Assembly: GCF_029227915.1 (NCBI RefSeq)
Contig: NC_079880.1
Span: 12,923,501 to 12,987,500 of the forward strand
Length of the DNA: 64,000 nt
Reading direction: 5' to 3'
Source: Hydractinia symbiolongicarpus
Lineage: Eukaryota; Cnidaria; Hydrozoa; Anthoathecata; Hydractiniidae
Shown here piece after piece: positions 14,901-26,200 of this stretch (position 1 is the stretch's first letter; every line of letters starts with the position of its first letter). The position numbers and the translations under genes were made by a program. The notes beneath the pieces are model-generated. The model was not told where the DNA came from and ran no database searches. It saw only the letters and a list, made by a program, of their open reading frames with translations.

Positions 14901-17900
14901 CTGACCATTCAAATCCAAACGTTACCTTGTATGAGCCATTGGTGAGGGGTAGGGTATAATGGTCTTGTGTTAGAGATGTTTATTTTATGTGGTTACTGTC
15001 AGAATCAACAATCTAGATCAATTTGAAAGAAAATTTTCTACATACCCTGTCCAACCCAGACTTGCATGGAAAACGGGCATTTAGCTAAAATTAGGATGAA
15101 GGTCAAAGTAAAGGATGTCTTTACACGTAATAAGCTAGGATGCCAGAATAAACAAGGGAGGAGGGGCGCAGCGGAAAATATTTTCACTATTTTATTCCCA
15201 ACAGGTGCTTATTCAAACTCATGGGTATATTTTGTAATCTTTTTTTACATCTATGATTTTATTTACACCGTTATAGGACGCTGATGGAAATGTGATGAAA
15301 CTTGGTGTAAACGTCAACGGGGTTCATGTACTTCATATGAATACCATACTTCACTCCTTTCTCTGGTAAGTTTTAGCAATTGTGGAAATCATTATTATTT
15401 TATAATTCGATGACCTAAAGCATCAAGATCTATGACAGAAAGCGAATTTCCAGACTTCTGACCCTTTCATAAAGTTTGGTTTGCACAAAAAAGCAACTCA
15501 GGAAAAATAAATTCAATGTGTTAAAATGTCAATATTTATCTTCTCCTTGATATCTCCTTAATAAGAACCACTCTAAAAGTATCATGGTGATGGTTTAACC
15601 TGCTGAAATATCCACGTGGTCGCCTGTTCTTTCTATATTGCATATGGTGTTCCCGTAACACGACCGTTTTTCTCGCGCATAAACAAACAGAATACGGCCA
15701 TTATTAAACTTACTAGTCGTTAGCCCGTGGAAAAATCCACGGGGTCGCCGGTCCTTTAAATCAACCGTTGCAACAAAGTGGACAAAACTATATCGCATTT
15801 GGTATTGGTGCACATTTTAAAAATTTCGTGTTTCCGTTAGGGGACGCGGCTTTCGCGGACACACAGACAGAATGCGGCTATTATTAAAGAGATAATTACA
15901 TAATTTTTATCATTTTCTAAATGTTATAGCCTAAGACCCATCTTTCTTTGTAATCTTTGATTTTGAATATTCGGATGCACAAAACTTTATCTCGACAGAT
16001 TTTTTTAAATGATCAATTCGGGAAATTTTAACACATAAAGTACTTACTTGTTGATTTATATCATCTCTGTTCTTTTTAGGCCAATGGTTAAGAAATGTTA
16101 TTTTCACGGTCGAGAATTTCTGCTCGATTTGGAATATCCAGTCAAGGTTTGTGTAAATTACTGACCAAAAAAAGTTTGTGTAATTTACTGACCAAAAAAA
16201 GTTTGTAATTTATTTAGAAATTGCGTTCACAAACTTGTTTTTTATATTTCACAAAAATAAGCTTTCGCTTCTAACAGATGAAATTTTTTTTTGTTTTTTA
16301 TGATAAGTTTACACTAAACCATTATAATGAGAGAATTTTTGCCAATCATCCTACATGAAAACAAGTTAGTCAAAAGGTCCTATTGGGCAGAAAAAATTTA
16401 ACACGAATGTGTACACTTATATCTTCTCCACAAATAATCTCACTAGCGTTATATTTTTTAGGGCGGCCACACAGAAGCGATGACAATTGGTTTCTATGCA
16501 TTGAGTTCAATCGAGTCAAAGCGCATGACAAAGACATGCAATTCGTATCAGCAGTTTGCTTTGTAAGTATAGTCAATCTCAGTTGTTTGTAAAATACTTT
16601 TTTCATGAATTTTGATCAATCCAGTTTGTCTTTCTTGGTCAATTCTTTTGACATCCTTGATTTTTGTGATTCTAAGTTGCACTTTCACTAATTCGGAATT
16701 CCCTAAAATCTCTGACATGTTTGTGTTTTTTTTTGTGTGTTTTTTTATGCTAACCGAAAAGACCTTCTAAAAACCAGTTGGAATCTTGCTAAATTCTATT
16801 AAATGTCTTTAAAAAATGTATTTAAAAAATGAGTGGAGCCCTTAAACGTCTTCCTTAATTAAGAAATCTTTCTTTTATTTTAGCCATGGAAAGCCTAAAT
16901 CAACCCCTGGTAAAGCGAAATCAAAAGGGTTCAGATCTAAAAAGTATGTCTTCATCCTTCGCTGAAATAAAACTATGAAACAGGGAGAGAGAATTGTAGA
17001 ATGATTAGGATTAGGGAAAATTGTTTTTTGCTTGTTATGGTGGAGAAGTAAATGTTGTCCACCTGTCGCTTCATTTTGTGTAACTCTTTTTTGTATTCTC
17101 TCTCTTTAGGTTTAGGCATAATTTTGAAATAACTGAAAATTTTCGTGCTAAAAATTAAATTTCGTTCGTCATTCTTTTATTTATAAACCGACACTTTACA
17201 TTGTAGGGGCAAACATGCACGAGAAGAAGTGGTAGAAAAAGAATGCTCGCATGTTACAGCCGACACCGCTTCTACCAACTTTAAACGCGTCGACAGTATT
17301 CGTTTCTCCAAAAAAATTCTTCAAAAAACAAGTAGGTTGTTTGTTTCTCATAATTTTACCAATATTTTGATGGTTAGCTTAATAGTTACCCTAAAAATAA
17401 GTCCGGCTATCGCGTTTTTGCTCGAAATAACGTATCACTTGTTCTTAGATATTTAAATTTTATTTTAAAGCAAAAAATCGATATATAGCACCACGCCTGT
17501 CTGAAGAATATTGTCATACTAATATGACCCGACTACTTTGTTACCAAGCACATTTGCGGTGTCCCTATGTTGTTCGTGGATTTTTTACATACTTTAAAGC
17601 TGTTATTTTGAGTCACAGATCAGCGTTCTTTATGTGAAATTTCTCGATGTAAACGAAGATTTCCCATCCTCCCAATGTCACAAAAATTCTCCCGACAATG
17701 AAAATATCAAGTAGAAAGAAACTATGTTTGGTTTTACATAAAGTAATTGGTAAGCGCGGCTGTTGAAAAGAAAGAGTAAACTTAGTCCCGAGAGCTTTCT
17801 TATGATGGCGTCGAGAGGAATCACTAAACTAAAGAAATCTTTCAAAATTGGAAGGGCCAAGGTTGGGTCGTCTGTGAAATATCAAAAATATTAAATATAT

Positions 17901-19566
17901 AATAGATCAATTGCACAAACCTATAAATTCATCATTAAAAATGACGTTTTATAAAGCGAGAAATTTCTTTGCTGACCCTTAGACACAAGTGTGTTTCCGC
18001 CTCTGTAGTGATAAATCCCCATAACATGTTTGCAAGCGCGTCATCAACTATCTTTCACCTGCTTTTGTTTAATGATTTAGATAAGTGTATTTTAAATTTT
18101 TAGGTCCTCAGCAAAAAGCTGATAAGGTAAAGGAGAATGTTGAAACTTCGTAAGTGAATTGTATCTTACCTCTAAAGTATACTGTCTTTGCAGAAGAACT
18201 TAAGCTTTAAGCCTGACTTGATGATTATTGTAACTCTAGCAACAGTTCGCATGGTCTATTTAAGTCCATTAATCCGTTTTTAAAAAGAAGATCATTTAGC
18301 AAGAGTAAAACAGTGTGGTTTGACTCGTGGCTCAACACATGCTCGGAATAATAGAATGAACCAGCTGAGCAAAATGACAGCTAATAACTGGCGAGATGGC
18401 TCGTTTTTTTTAACCCGGGACCAGAGTTGAATAGGCTGGTTGGCTAATTTTGTAATAATATCACTTTACCGAGCCAGTGCTGAGATTGAAAATACAATCC
18501 TTGCGACCTTTAATGGACTTTTCACGAAATTCAGTTTTATTTTGTAAAGGAATGTGTCTAAAAATATGTTCTGTTTTACGTGATTTCGTTAAAGCAAAGA
18601 TAAAGGCAAAAAAAACTTAGATTTTAAATAGCAAAGCATTGGCTACAAAAATACTCACGGATAATTTTGATTTTATATTGCTAGTTTGTTTACACTTTAA
18701 ATTTGCTATTTTTAAAAAATTGCGTCTATTTTTTTAAGGCGGCAACGATATAGGTGTAGTCTTTTTTTTAATAAAAAATTTTCGAACTGGTTAACCCACC
18801 AACCAGGTCGCAAATGAATCAACCATGCTTTTCTCAACTCAATAATATACTGCGCCTATGTTACGATCATTATTAATTTAGTGCGCCCGTGGTAAACAAT
18901 GAAGACGCTTCAAAGAAAACAATGGAAATTCCGATCATCACAGAAACGTTAGCTAGTGATAATCCTACGTCAGCCGACGAAGAAGAGCAGGAAAAAACTG
19001 ATAAACAACAATCACCTGAAGAAATAAAAGAAGAAACTGCAAGTCCTAGCCACCACGAAGAAGAACACGCTTCTGATGACGAACCTGTTGAGGTTTGCGT
19101 TGAAGACATCAAAGAAAAAAACGAAATCCCCGATGGAGAACCGCAAGACTCTTCCACACATCACGATGAAGAATACGAAGACGTCACAGAGGAAGCTCTG
19201 CAAGTGAAACCTGATAAGTCTGAACAAGTGCACGAAGAAAACGCCGATGACGACGCCGACGACGACGCTTCACCAGAAGTTGTCGTGGTTTCCCCGGACG
19301 TTGCGATGAGCGATGATCTAGCACATAAAGAAACATCAAAACCTTCCTGCGATGACGCCAATGCGGATAACGTCGCACAAGATGTTAATAATGACGAGAA
19401 AGATTCCGACGAAAATGTGCCGTACGACGTTGAAACGGACCAAGAAATTGTCATCATTGAATTTGAGGATGTCGAAGAAGAAATTCCCGACAAACAAAAG
19501 GACGACGACTCGTTGTTGCAGGAGATTGAGAAAGAATTGCAACAGTCCTCTGAGAAGCAGATGTAA
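5921..19566 (+). CDS. FERM-domain (band 4.1 superfamily) protein, 16 exons, 592 aa
   Basis: Membrane-cytoskeleton adaptor type. Exons: 5921-5992, 8795-8899, 11751-11799, 12010-12082, 12181-12225, 12826-12878, 13696-13769, 14297-14343, 14615-14702, 15277-15365, 16080-16146, 16462-16562, 16884-16943, 17207-17331, 18104-18149, 18882-19566; the sum is 1779 nt with the frame kept. The ubiquitin-like F1 lobe starts with CTVQLLDGTDIIVEVD and includes GYFGLKY and WLDPNKPL. F2 has VQFYPPS, EDEITRYNFVLQIRENLLTGEW and AEFGDYDD. F3 runs about residues 195-300 (YGMNVMDVLDADGNVMKLGV), but its final helix lacks the usual W..C.EHH.FFR signature. Residues 300-365 are basic (KAKSKGFRSKK). Residues 365-592 are a Glu/Asp-rich tail with no known domain. 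The family is clear, but I cannot assign an EPB41, EPB41L or FRMD orthologue. The first intron is nearly 3 kb and holds two MITEs. Confidence 0.9.
6201..6652. mobile_element. hAT-like MITE 1, 452 bp, with 8-bp TSD
   Basis: The flanks are an exact 8-bp direct repeat, GTAAGGTG at 6193-6200 and 6653-6660. The ends are short inverted repeats: ACGAGGGTGCC on the left and, reverse-complemented, AAGAGGGTGCT on the right. The interior is GC-rich against its surroundings and repeats CGCCCG/CGGGCG motifs. Eight-base duplications and short TIRs fit the hAT superfamily. No transposase ORF is present. Confidence 0.75.
6825..7164. mobile_element. hAT-like MITE 2, 340 bp, same TIR family as MITE 1
   Basis: The left end is AAGAGGGTGCCGACT and the right end reverse-complements to AAGAGGGCGCCGACTT. 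The flanks GGGTAAAC (6817-6824) and CGGTAAAC (7165-7172) match at 7 of 8 positions, consistent with an 8-bp target duplication with one later change. Inside, a 22-base block with TCTCCCGGCAAAAT occurs twice in tandem at about 7030-7085. It lies only 170 bp from MITE 1 in intron 1 of the FERM gene. Confidence 0.75.
9680..10192 (+). pseudogene. Decayed Crypton-type/KIAA1958-like tyrosine recombinase
   Basis: Pieces of one protein family appear in order but in changing frames: GNKPNATKQ (about 9690-9716), ASEVDKLF (9723 on), LEWNKERGTKTRT (9854 on), then GYRCPVYIFQQFIFHRPIE, SPFFLAVIP, and LGKNYLGKFMTEASDALGI (about 10092-10150). These match the catalytic-half layout of the KIAA1958/ZMYM/Crypton group of tyrosine-recombinase-like proteins (recognised from family knowledge, not a search). 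At least four frameshifts break it and a TAG ends the last piece, so it is not functional. Degraded coding sequence may begin near 9280. It sits in intron 2 of the FERM gene. Confidence 0.75.
10764..10887 (+). mobile_element. Short degraded Helitron-like element
   Basis: It starts A|TCTATATTATAATACC and reads through GTCTGTTCGTCACACA to a 3' end with an ATTTTTCCACTGG region and a small CTGG-TAAA-CCAG hairpin before CTA|T. The order of blocks matches, in reverse orientation, the better preserved copy at 15713-15892. Non-autonomous. Confidence 0.5.
12587..12641. repeat. Near-perfect 25-bp hairpin with 5-nt loop
   Basis: Left arm 12587-12611 and right arm 12617-12641 pair at 24 of 25 positions around the loop TATCT. 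It lies in intron 5 of the FERM gene. It could be a tiny foldback element or a structured RNA; the very short loop makes a conventional microRNA precursor less likely. Confidence 0.8.
15597..15712 (-). mobile_element. Degraded Helitron-like copy abutting the next one
   Basis: Blocks TCCACGTGGTCGCC, CGCATAAACA-ACAGAATACGGCCATTATTAAA follow the order of the neighbour at 15713-15892 but with many changes, and the terminal hairpin is partly lost. It looks like an older copy into whose edge the second copy inserted. Confidence 0.5.
15713..15892 (-). mobile_element. Non-autonomous Helitron, 180 bp, intact ends
   Basis: Read on the minus strand it begins TCTCTTTAATAATAG after a flanking A (15893) and ends with a 7-bp hairpin, CCCGTGG-ATTTTT-CCACGGG, then CTAACGA, then CTAG, followed by a flanking T (15712). 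A 5' TC, a subterminal 3' hairpin, a terminal CTRR and insertion between A and T are the hallmarks of Helitrons. No coding capacity. Confidence 0.75.
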
Positions 19567-20123
19567 CACACACACGAAAGAAAACTTCGAGATGTTCTTA
19601 TTTTTTGAAGCTGAGATTTTGCATGGAAAATCGCTTTTGTGTAGGACCTCCGTTGGTTTGAAAATTTTGTTTATTTTTCAATTTTTGCATGTTTTGCATT
19701 TTAGCCTTTTATTAAGCACTAATTATTTCATGTGTTTTAGTATTTTTAACAATGTGCATTATATTTTATCTTTGTATGCAGTCTCGATTTCCAATCTTTA
19801 GACTCTAATTCCCTTTTCAGTTGTATGTCAATCAGCCTCTTTGAAAGGTTCAGCCAGTTATTGATATGAGTTTCTGGAGGTATGGTGTCGAGATTGCGAT
19901 TTTAGTTTATTTATTTCTGAGGTATTGTAATATTTTTAGATTAGGATTACATATTTGAAGAAAATCTTTCTTTTTTCCAACTCAAGTTTTATTTCTCAGG
20001 TGTTATGCGAAATGCGTGCAACATGTATAAACTCTGCTCTAATTTAGCTAAAATTTTAACTCGTCGTTTGGTTTGCCCCTTTCGTATTTTATCTGTTCAT
20101 GCAATGATATTACTTGATTAAAA

Positions 20124-20260
20124 GCCCGTTTTCATTTGACTGTATTTTCCGGTATAGCGCAAAAAGGTCACGAGGTTTCATTTTAACGCGTGCGCACTCG
20201 CTAGAAACTCTTGAGCTTTTTGCACTATAGCAAAAAACGTGATAAATGGAAACAAGCGGC
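20124..20260. repeat. Foldback (MITE-like) element with 44-bp arms
   Basis: Left arm 20124-20167 and right arm 20216-20260 are imperfect inverted repeats that converge on TATAGYGCAAAAAG next to a 50-bp loop containing AACGCGTGCGCAC. No clear target duplication. Confidence 0.6.
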
Positions 20261-21085
20261 AGGTTAGAGTACATCTCTTGTCACGGGCTCTTTCTTTAAC
20301 CTGGAAGAATTTGTCAGAATAACTCAGTCACCATAACACGGATTTAAATCCAATGCTCCTGAATATACATTTAATCATTTAACTGCTTGAGGGTAAGGTC
20401 ATTCGGATCAAACAAGACATGTAAGCAAAATATTACCGTCATCTTCAGTATTGACTCTATTTTCCATATGCTGTCAGCCTTGTTAGTAATTTTACATTTT
20501 TACATACACTTTTTAGCATAGCTTTTGACCACAATTTTGAAATCAGTTCTTCCACGTTCTGTTTGCTCAAGATAGACAGAGAGATTACTCTAGACACACA
20601 GGCTTCTTTTTCGTCCGTTGTCAAATTGAAAAAAAAATCCCTGGTTGGACAATCACGAGATTGTCTGCGCTACTGAAATATGCTAAGCCTACAATACAGC
20701 CACATTTGCTAACTCGAGCAACTTTATTTACTGGTCATCCCCGTCCCTTTCTCCCAATGAGCTTTTTGATCGAAGAATCTGGCAAAATTTCCCTGAAACG
20801 GGGTTGTTTGTTGCTTTATTGGAACATTAGCATGTGTACGGCATATACATTCCCGTCTAGTCAAGTTGTAAATGCAAAACACTGGTTTGCAGACAAATGT
20901 GATAGGTAAACGAGTATTTTATTACATTACAACAACCGTAAGATGTTGGAAACGTGTTTCAGTCCGGTTGCATAGCCTGGGTGGTTTTAGATTTTGCGTG
21001 ATAGTCTTTCCTGTTTTAAAAATTAATTTAAAGTTAGTTTTTATTCCGCTCTTCTCAGTTTTTATCAATGGTTGTTTAAGCCAGA

Positions 21086-21091
21086 AATAAA
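21086..21091 (+). terminator. Possible polyadenylation signal of the FERM gene
   Basis: AATAAA, 1.5 kb after the FERM stop codon. A second candidate lies at about 21837. Neither can be confirmed without transcript data. Confidence 0.25.
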
Positions 21092-21357
21092 ACATTAAAA
21101 ATTAAATTGATGAATTGTTTTTACTGAATATTAATTGATGAATTGTTTTTACAAAAAACACCCTCCATCCAGGTGTTTTAAGGTTTCAAGAATGCCTACC
21201 TAACGCCCCTTCAACGGCATAACAAATTTAGACACCGTGTTTATAAATGCGTCTTTAAGAAAAACCTGTTTTGTTCTACGAAATTGCCTCAAAAGATTTT
21301 CCTGTGTGTCGGGTCCTGGGTTTAAAAGTTTCCGAGACTTTTAAAATTAAGCTTTAG

Positions 21358-21531
21358 TCAACCTCGTTCCCAGGGCATCTTGGTTATAGAATCTATTCTC
21401 TCATCATCTCGTCGAACTCTTGTAAAAAATCGGATTAGCGGATTTTCGATTTTTATTATATATACTTTTTATTTACATTGGCCTTCCTCTCTTAAAACAA
21501 ATAATGGGTTCTGGATGATGGACGAGGTTGG
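21358..21531. repeat. Foldback element with CAACCTCGTYCC ends
   Basis: The left end carries CAACCTCGTTCCCAGGGC and the right end reverse-complements to CCAACCTCGTCC. The same end sequence bounds the smaller element at 36540-36631, so this is a repeated family. Confidence 0.5.
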
Positions 21532-22273
21532 AGCAGGGCAACAATTTGTACAACTAGGGTACTACAATACGAAAAGTATAAAAAAAAATTATGCCTTCTT
21601 TTTCCCAAATTTTTTTACTTTTAGCAAAAATAACGGCGCTGACTCATACTAAATCATAATAGAACTGTCTGAGAATCGCCTTAAGCATGTTATATTGGCT
21701 TAGCAAGTTAAAGAATAGTTTCCCCTTTTTTCGAAAAAGTACTTTCGAACTTGTGGTGGAATTGTCTATTTTCAAAGTAGTATCAAGCGTTAATAATTTA
21801 GCAGGTGTAACGTAGGCCTTACGACCGGCCGTGCATAATAAAACGGCCCTTTATTTAGTGAGTATTCAACACATTGAATTCAGTTTTAAAAACATAATAA
21901 ATTTTGGAAAATTAAAACACGACGATGGCGTGATATGTTTATAGCTGCATGGTTATCCAACTTATTTTGTGGATGTGTTGGAGATAACGGAGGAAAAAGG
22001 CTTACAACATAACATAGTATTAGTTGTTGTTAAATTTTATTAGTTTTTGATTTGTTTGTTTGTTTTTATTTTTATCACGTAGCTGGCTAGCTAGCTAGCT
22101 TGCAAGCTAGCTATAGCTAGATAGTTGTAGTAGAGTAATTGTAAGAGACTGGCATCCTGGAAAAAAGTGTAATCCTGGAAAACTTTAAAATTTGGAAGAT
22201 AAAAATAAAAAAAAATTCTTTTCAAAGTCCTTGACATAATACCTGTGCATAAACATGATTGTTTTTTTTCAAA

Positions 22274-22716
22274 AGGGGCTGTCAACAAACAGTTTTTGTC
22301 TCCGTTAATGGCAAATTGGCCTTTAGGGGGGAAGAGGGGGGGGGGGGGGGGGTAATGCATTGTCCGTTAAAAATATAAAAATGGAGACAAATCTCACTTT
22401 CTCACCTTTTTTGTTTCTTTTAGGGAAAATGAAAAAAATTCAACAAATTAGAAAATGTTTCCACAGTAAAAAAGCACTATAATCTAGAATTGGTTGTTAA
22501 AAAAAATGTATCTCGTGTTCGTATAAGTCTCAACAAAGATTGTTCCGTAAAGCGCGGAGGGGGCAAAAATCTATTTAACGGCAAATTTGCCGTTAACACA
22601 GACAAAAACTAACGTAGGGGAAATGGGCTTGCCGTTAAGGGGCTGAGGGGAGGGGGTCCGAGTCTAGCGGCCAATTTGCAGTTAACAGAGACGGAAACTG
22701 TTTGTTGACGGCCTCT
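22274..22716. repeat. MITE-like foldback element, about 443 bp, with long TIRs
   Basis: The left end AGGGGCTGTCAACAAACAG and the reverse complement of the right end AGAGGCCGTCAACAAACAG continue matching for about 50 bp, through GTCTCYGTTAA-GCAAATTGGCC. A third, internal palindromic copy of the GGCAAATTTGCCGTTAAC block lies at about 22579-22600. A run of 17 G (22336-22352) sits just inside the left arm. Flanking AAA on both sides may be a target duplication. Confidence 0.65.
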
Positions 22717-23000
22717 AAATTTTAAGAGGTTGTTAACTAGGTTGCTCTCAACAATATTTTTTGCCTGTACCAACAGAAATTGCCTAGTTGATTTAAAGAA
22801 TGTAAATGTTATGTCAATTTAGTTTTTGAGGCTAACCTAAAAATAGGAAGTGTCTGGTTATCACTGCAAAACTTTATTTTGAATGCAAGCATCACATCCA
22901 CAGTGTTTTTTTGGATAACAACAACATAAGTGATACTCTTGGTTGCTACTATACGCCTTTTCGAAATTAGCGCAGCCTTATTTAATTGTCCTGCAGGTGG

Positions 23001-23042
23001 TGCAAGCTGGACTTTGAACCCTGCGTTCTCAGTAGCGAAGCC
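23001..23042 (-). repeat. tRNA-like SINE fragment, copy 1
   Basis: On the minus strand the block GGCTTCGCTACTGAGAACG is followed by GGTTCAAAGTCCAGC, a B-box-like sequence. The same order recurs at 29805-29880. Only the 3' half of the tRNA-like head is recognisable. Confidence 0.5.
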
Positions 23043-23055
23043 TATAGACAATTCT

Positions 23056-23260
23056 AAAAATTATGATGAAATACCAGAAATATCTGATTTTGCATGAAAA
23101 ATTTAATTTAAACTTTAAAAATATTTTAATAAAAAAAATAATCAACAATTGGAAATAATTCTAAAAAGTCAAAAGCTGAAAGTAAAACATCGGAAACATG
23201 CATATGGATATTAAATTTTTCATGCAAATCAGATATTTCTGGTACTTCATCATAATTTTT
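23056..23260. repeat. Foldback with 50-bp nearly identical arms
   Basis: Left arm 23056-23106 and right arm 23210-23260 are inverted copies with only a few differences, around a loop of about 100 bases. The right arm abuts an AT dinucleotide array. On the minus strand the right arm reads KNYDEVPEISDLHEKF, which gives a spurious ORF. Confidence 0.7.
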
Positions 23261-23263
23261 AGC

Positions 23264-23294
<31 letters not shown>

Positions 23295-26200
23295 GTATGT
23301 ATATGTATAAATAAACAATAATAACAAACTGACAACCAAATCAAGATGATCTATTGATATATATATATATATAATTTTTTCATGTTATTTTATTGCAGGC
23401 ATATAGTCTTGCAAAGTGACACAACACAGTTGTAGACTGTTTTTTCTATGATCTCTACGATACTTATTATGAAACAAAAAAATTGTCTTTTAATATAAAT
23501 TGTTGTGACATTTTTCTTTCCAATAGGTTGCATGAAAGTAATGGCTTTAGAACATCTAAGAGTTTCACACCTAAGTTATTGATAATTTACTAGATTATGC
23601 TACACCTATACATACTTTTTTTATAAGAACAAACCAAAGAAACACTAGACAAATATCTTTACTTGACTTGACTACTTTTGAATAGTCTACAACATGCTGC
23701 CACCTTTAATTGATGCTTAAAACTTCTTTCTGCATCCAGTTTCATTTAGCTAGCCATATGCACATCTATCTATCTAGATAATATGAAGATTATTTTGGGA
23801 TAATTTTAATTTTGTAGAAATTATGCTGCACCAGATATCTGCAGTTAAAAGGATAAACTAGAAAAAGCTGTTTGATCTTCTTGGATTTTTTTGTGACCGT
23901 AGCTAAAGATAAAATACTAATTATGACTTTATTTTTCATTTCTTTACCTCAAGATCTATTGGGTACCAAATTTAAGGTCCATAGCATCTTTAAATGAAGA
24001 ATAATTGGGTAAAATCTGCTGCAAGAAAAAGAACCTGGGATTGAGTGTCTATATCTCAATACGTCTAAAATTTGGAAAAAAAATTTCTAGGATCCTACTT
24101 TACATATTAAAAAATCAGCCAAATCTTAGATGATGGTTTTTGGCCAAGAATGACAGGGATCCCCTTCTAAAATTCCTTATAAAGTAAAAATCCTCCTAAA
24201 AAAGTCTAAAAACCCTAAAATTTCCAGATTTTTTGTAAAAACTCCTAAATCTTCCAAATAATTTTTTTTTAAAATCAACTTGGTCACATTTTAAGTTGTC
24301 TGCTGCTATCTAGCTCTAAAGTTGCTTAATGGTTGCATAATTTTCTTCAATTACATTTCAGTCATTGCAGTTTTATTTTTCTGTGAGTTTTAGTTATTTT
24401 TTTGAGTGTTTTGATTTTTTTTAATTTAAAGAGTTGCTTATAAATAAATCGTGTATAACTCAAATTGTCTTGAAATCTTTTAAATTTAATTAAATTTAAT
24501 TAAATAAATCTCATAAAAATAGCTATATCCTTAGTCTCAATAATAGTGGGAACCCTGAACCTAAAGTAATTAGATGCGAAGCAAGTATACTAAATTAAAT
24601 TTTTAAGTTGCTTAGGTGACAATAAAACAGCCCTGTCTTAATGATGCTTTTTCTATTTAGGGGAGACTGCTATGTTTTGTCTTTATTCAAAGTTGAATCA
24701 AAGTTAATAAGGCCTTATGCCAATATAAGGTTGGTTGCAAAAATCAAATGTGCACCTCTTTAGTCGTTAAGAAAGAAAAGGCTTGCCAATTTAAATAAAC
24801 AATGCCTTTGTACATGGATGTTTACCAGAGAGACCAGAGGTTTTAATATTTAGAACCTTTAAAAAGACTGTAACTTTTATCAAAAGTAATACTGGTAAAA
24901 TGGTAGAATGCCAATATATTTATACAATGCAGCATATAATTTAAAGTGGTTCTTTCTATGTTTTCTCTTAAAGTCAAATGTCTTGGTCATGAGATATATT
25001 TTGCAGACATTAAAAAGTAAAAGTGAAAAGCTTTTAAAAAGCTCTTGTCTCCAATTATGAATGTTTTCTGTAACAACATATTTAAAATTCTTATTTTCAA
25101 AAGCTTCTATTTACGCGTGGAATATGTTATTGTAAAAAGTTTTCACAATATTTGTGTTTCATCAACATGCTGGTTTTATAAGTTTTTTTATTTTTTGTTT
25201 GTGTTACTATCACTACTTAACATATCTTTTTAAACACACTTGAGTATGAAAAGAGTATGATGTGCGTTTTACAGCTTGTATGTTGTAAATGGTTTTTATC
25301 TTTTTTGTACTTATAAATACATTTTGTGAACCATACTTCCCCTGTGATATCCATGCAATGTTTTTTATTTCCCTAAGCGACTTATATATAAGTGTGAAAC
25401 AGAATATTTTCAGTGGTTTTATTGTTTTACATTCGATACCCTTTATTGCTAAAGGAATTCTTTTTCCATTTAAAATGTAATTAAGGATGTGTTTTTAACA
25501 AACCAATTTAGTCAACTTGAAAAAACAATTATTACAGCATATGACGTTCTTACACATAGTTTCGGTTCTTACACATAGTTTCGAAGTTGGCACAAATGAT
25601 TGATGCTATGTATAGCTTATAATATAATAGCCTTCACAAAGGCTTGTTGTTTTGTTCGGAATACGTAATTAACAACATATAATTACATGTTAATTTTTTT
25701 AAGTACTCTATTTATTGTCATGCAGCTTCAGTTATTTTGCTTGGCGAAACTTGTAGTTTTGTATTTTGAATTGATTAAAGAATAAAACTGATGGTGATTT
25801 TTAAAAGCTTCTATTTTTTTGTTATTATTTTTGCTATAGCACCATGTTGTTCTTTAATAATTCTTTCCATTCATATTGTTAATCGGACTTGTGCCCGACC
25901 AATTAAGTAGAGATTGTAATTAAAGACATTGCATTGTTTTGAATAATGTCTGGTATGTTCATGCCTGTATGATTATGTTACTTTAGAAAAGCTCTTATGG
26001 ACTGCAAAACACCCATGTAAGTATGATCATGACTTTAATATGGACACACCACCATCACTACGTTTTTTCTTTAAGAAAGAATAGTTTACTACAAATATGT
26101 TGATGGCATTTGTTGCTTGTTTTGATATCAAGATTAGTGTGCAAAAAAAAAATCATTTATTTTAATTTAAGAACCATTGTGTGTGGTATGTAAACAAACT

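Noticed and set aside
18889-19566. Stand-alone 225-aa acidic protein
   Set aside because: It begins with GTG in the middle of an exon; the acceptor at 18881 and matching phase make it the last exon of the FERM gene.
19161-19571. Antisense Ser/Cys-rich 136-aa frame under the acidic tail
   Set aside because: It mirrors the GAA/GAC-rich coding strand; no independent support.
23126-23344. 72-aa minus-strand frame
   Set aside because: It runs from an AT dinucleotide array through one arm of a foldback repeat.
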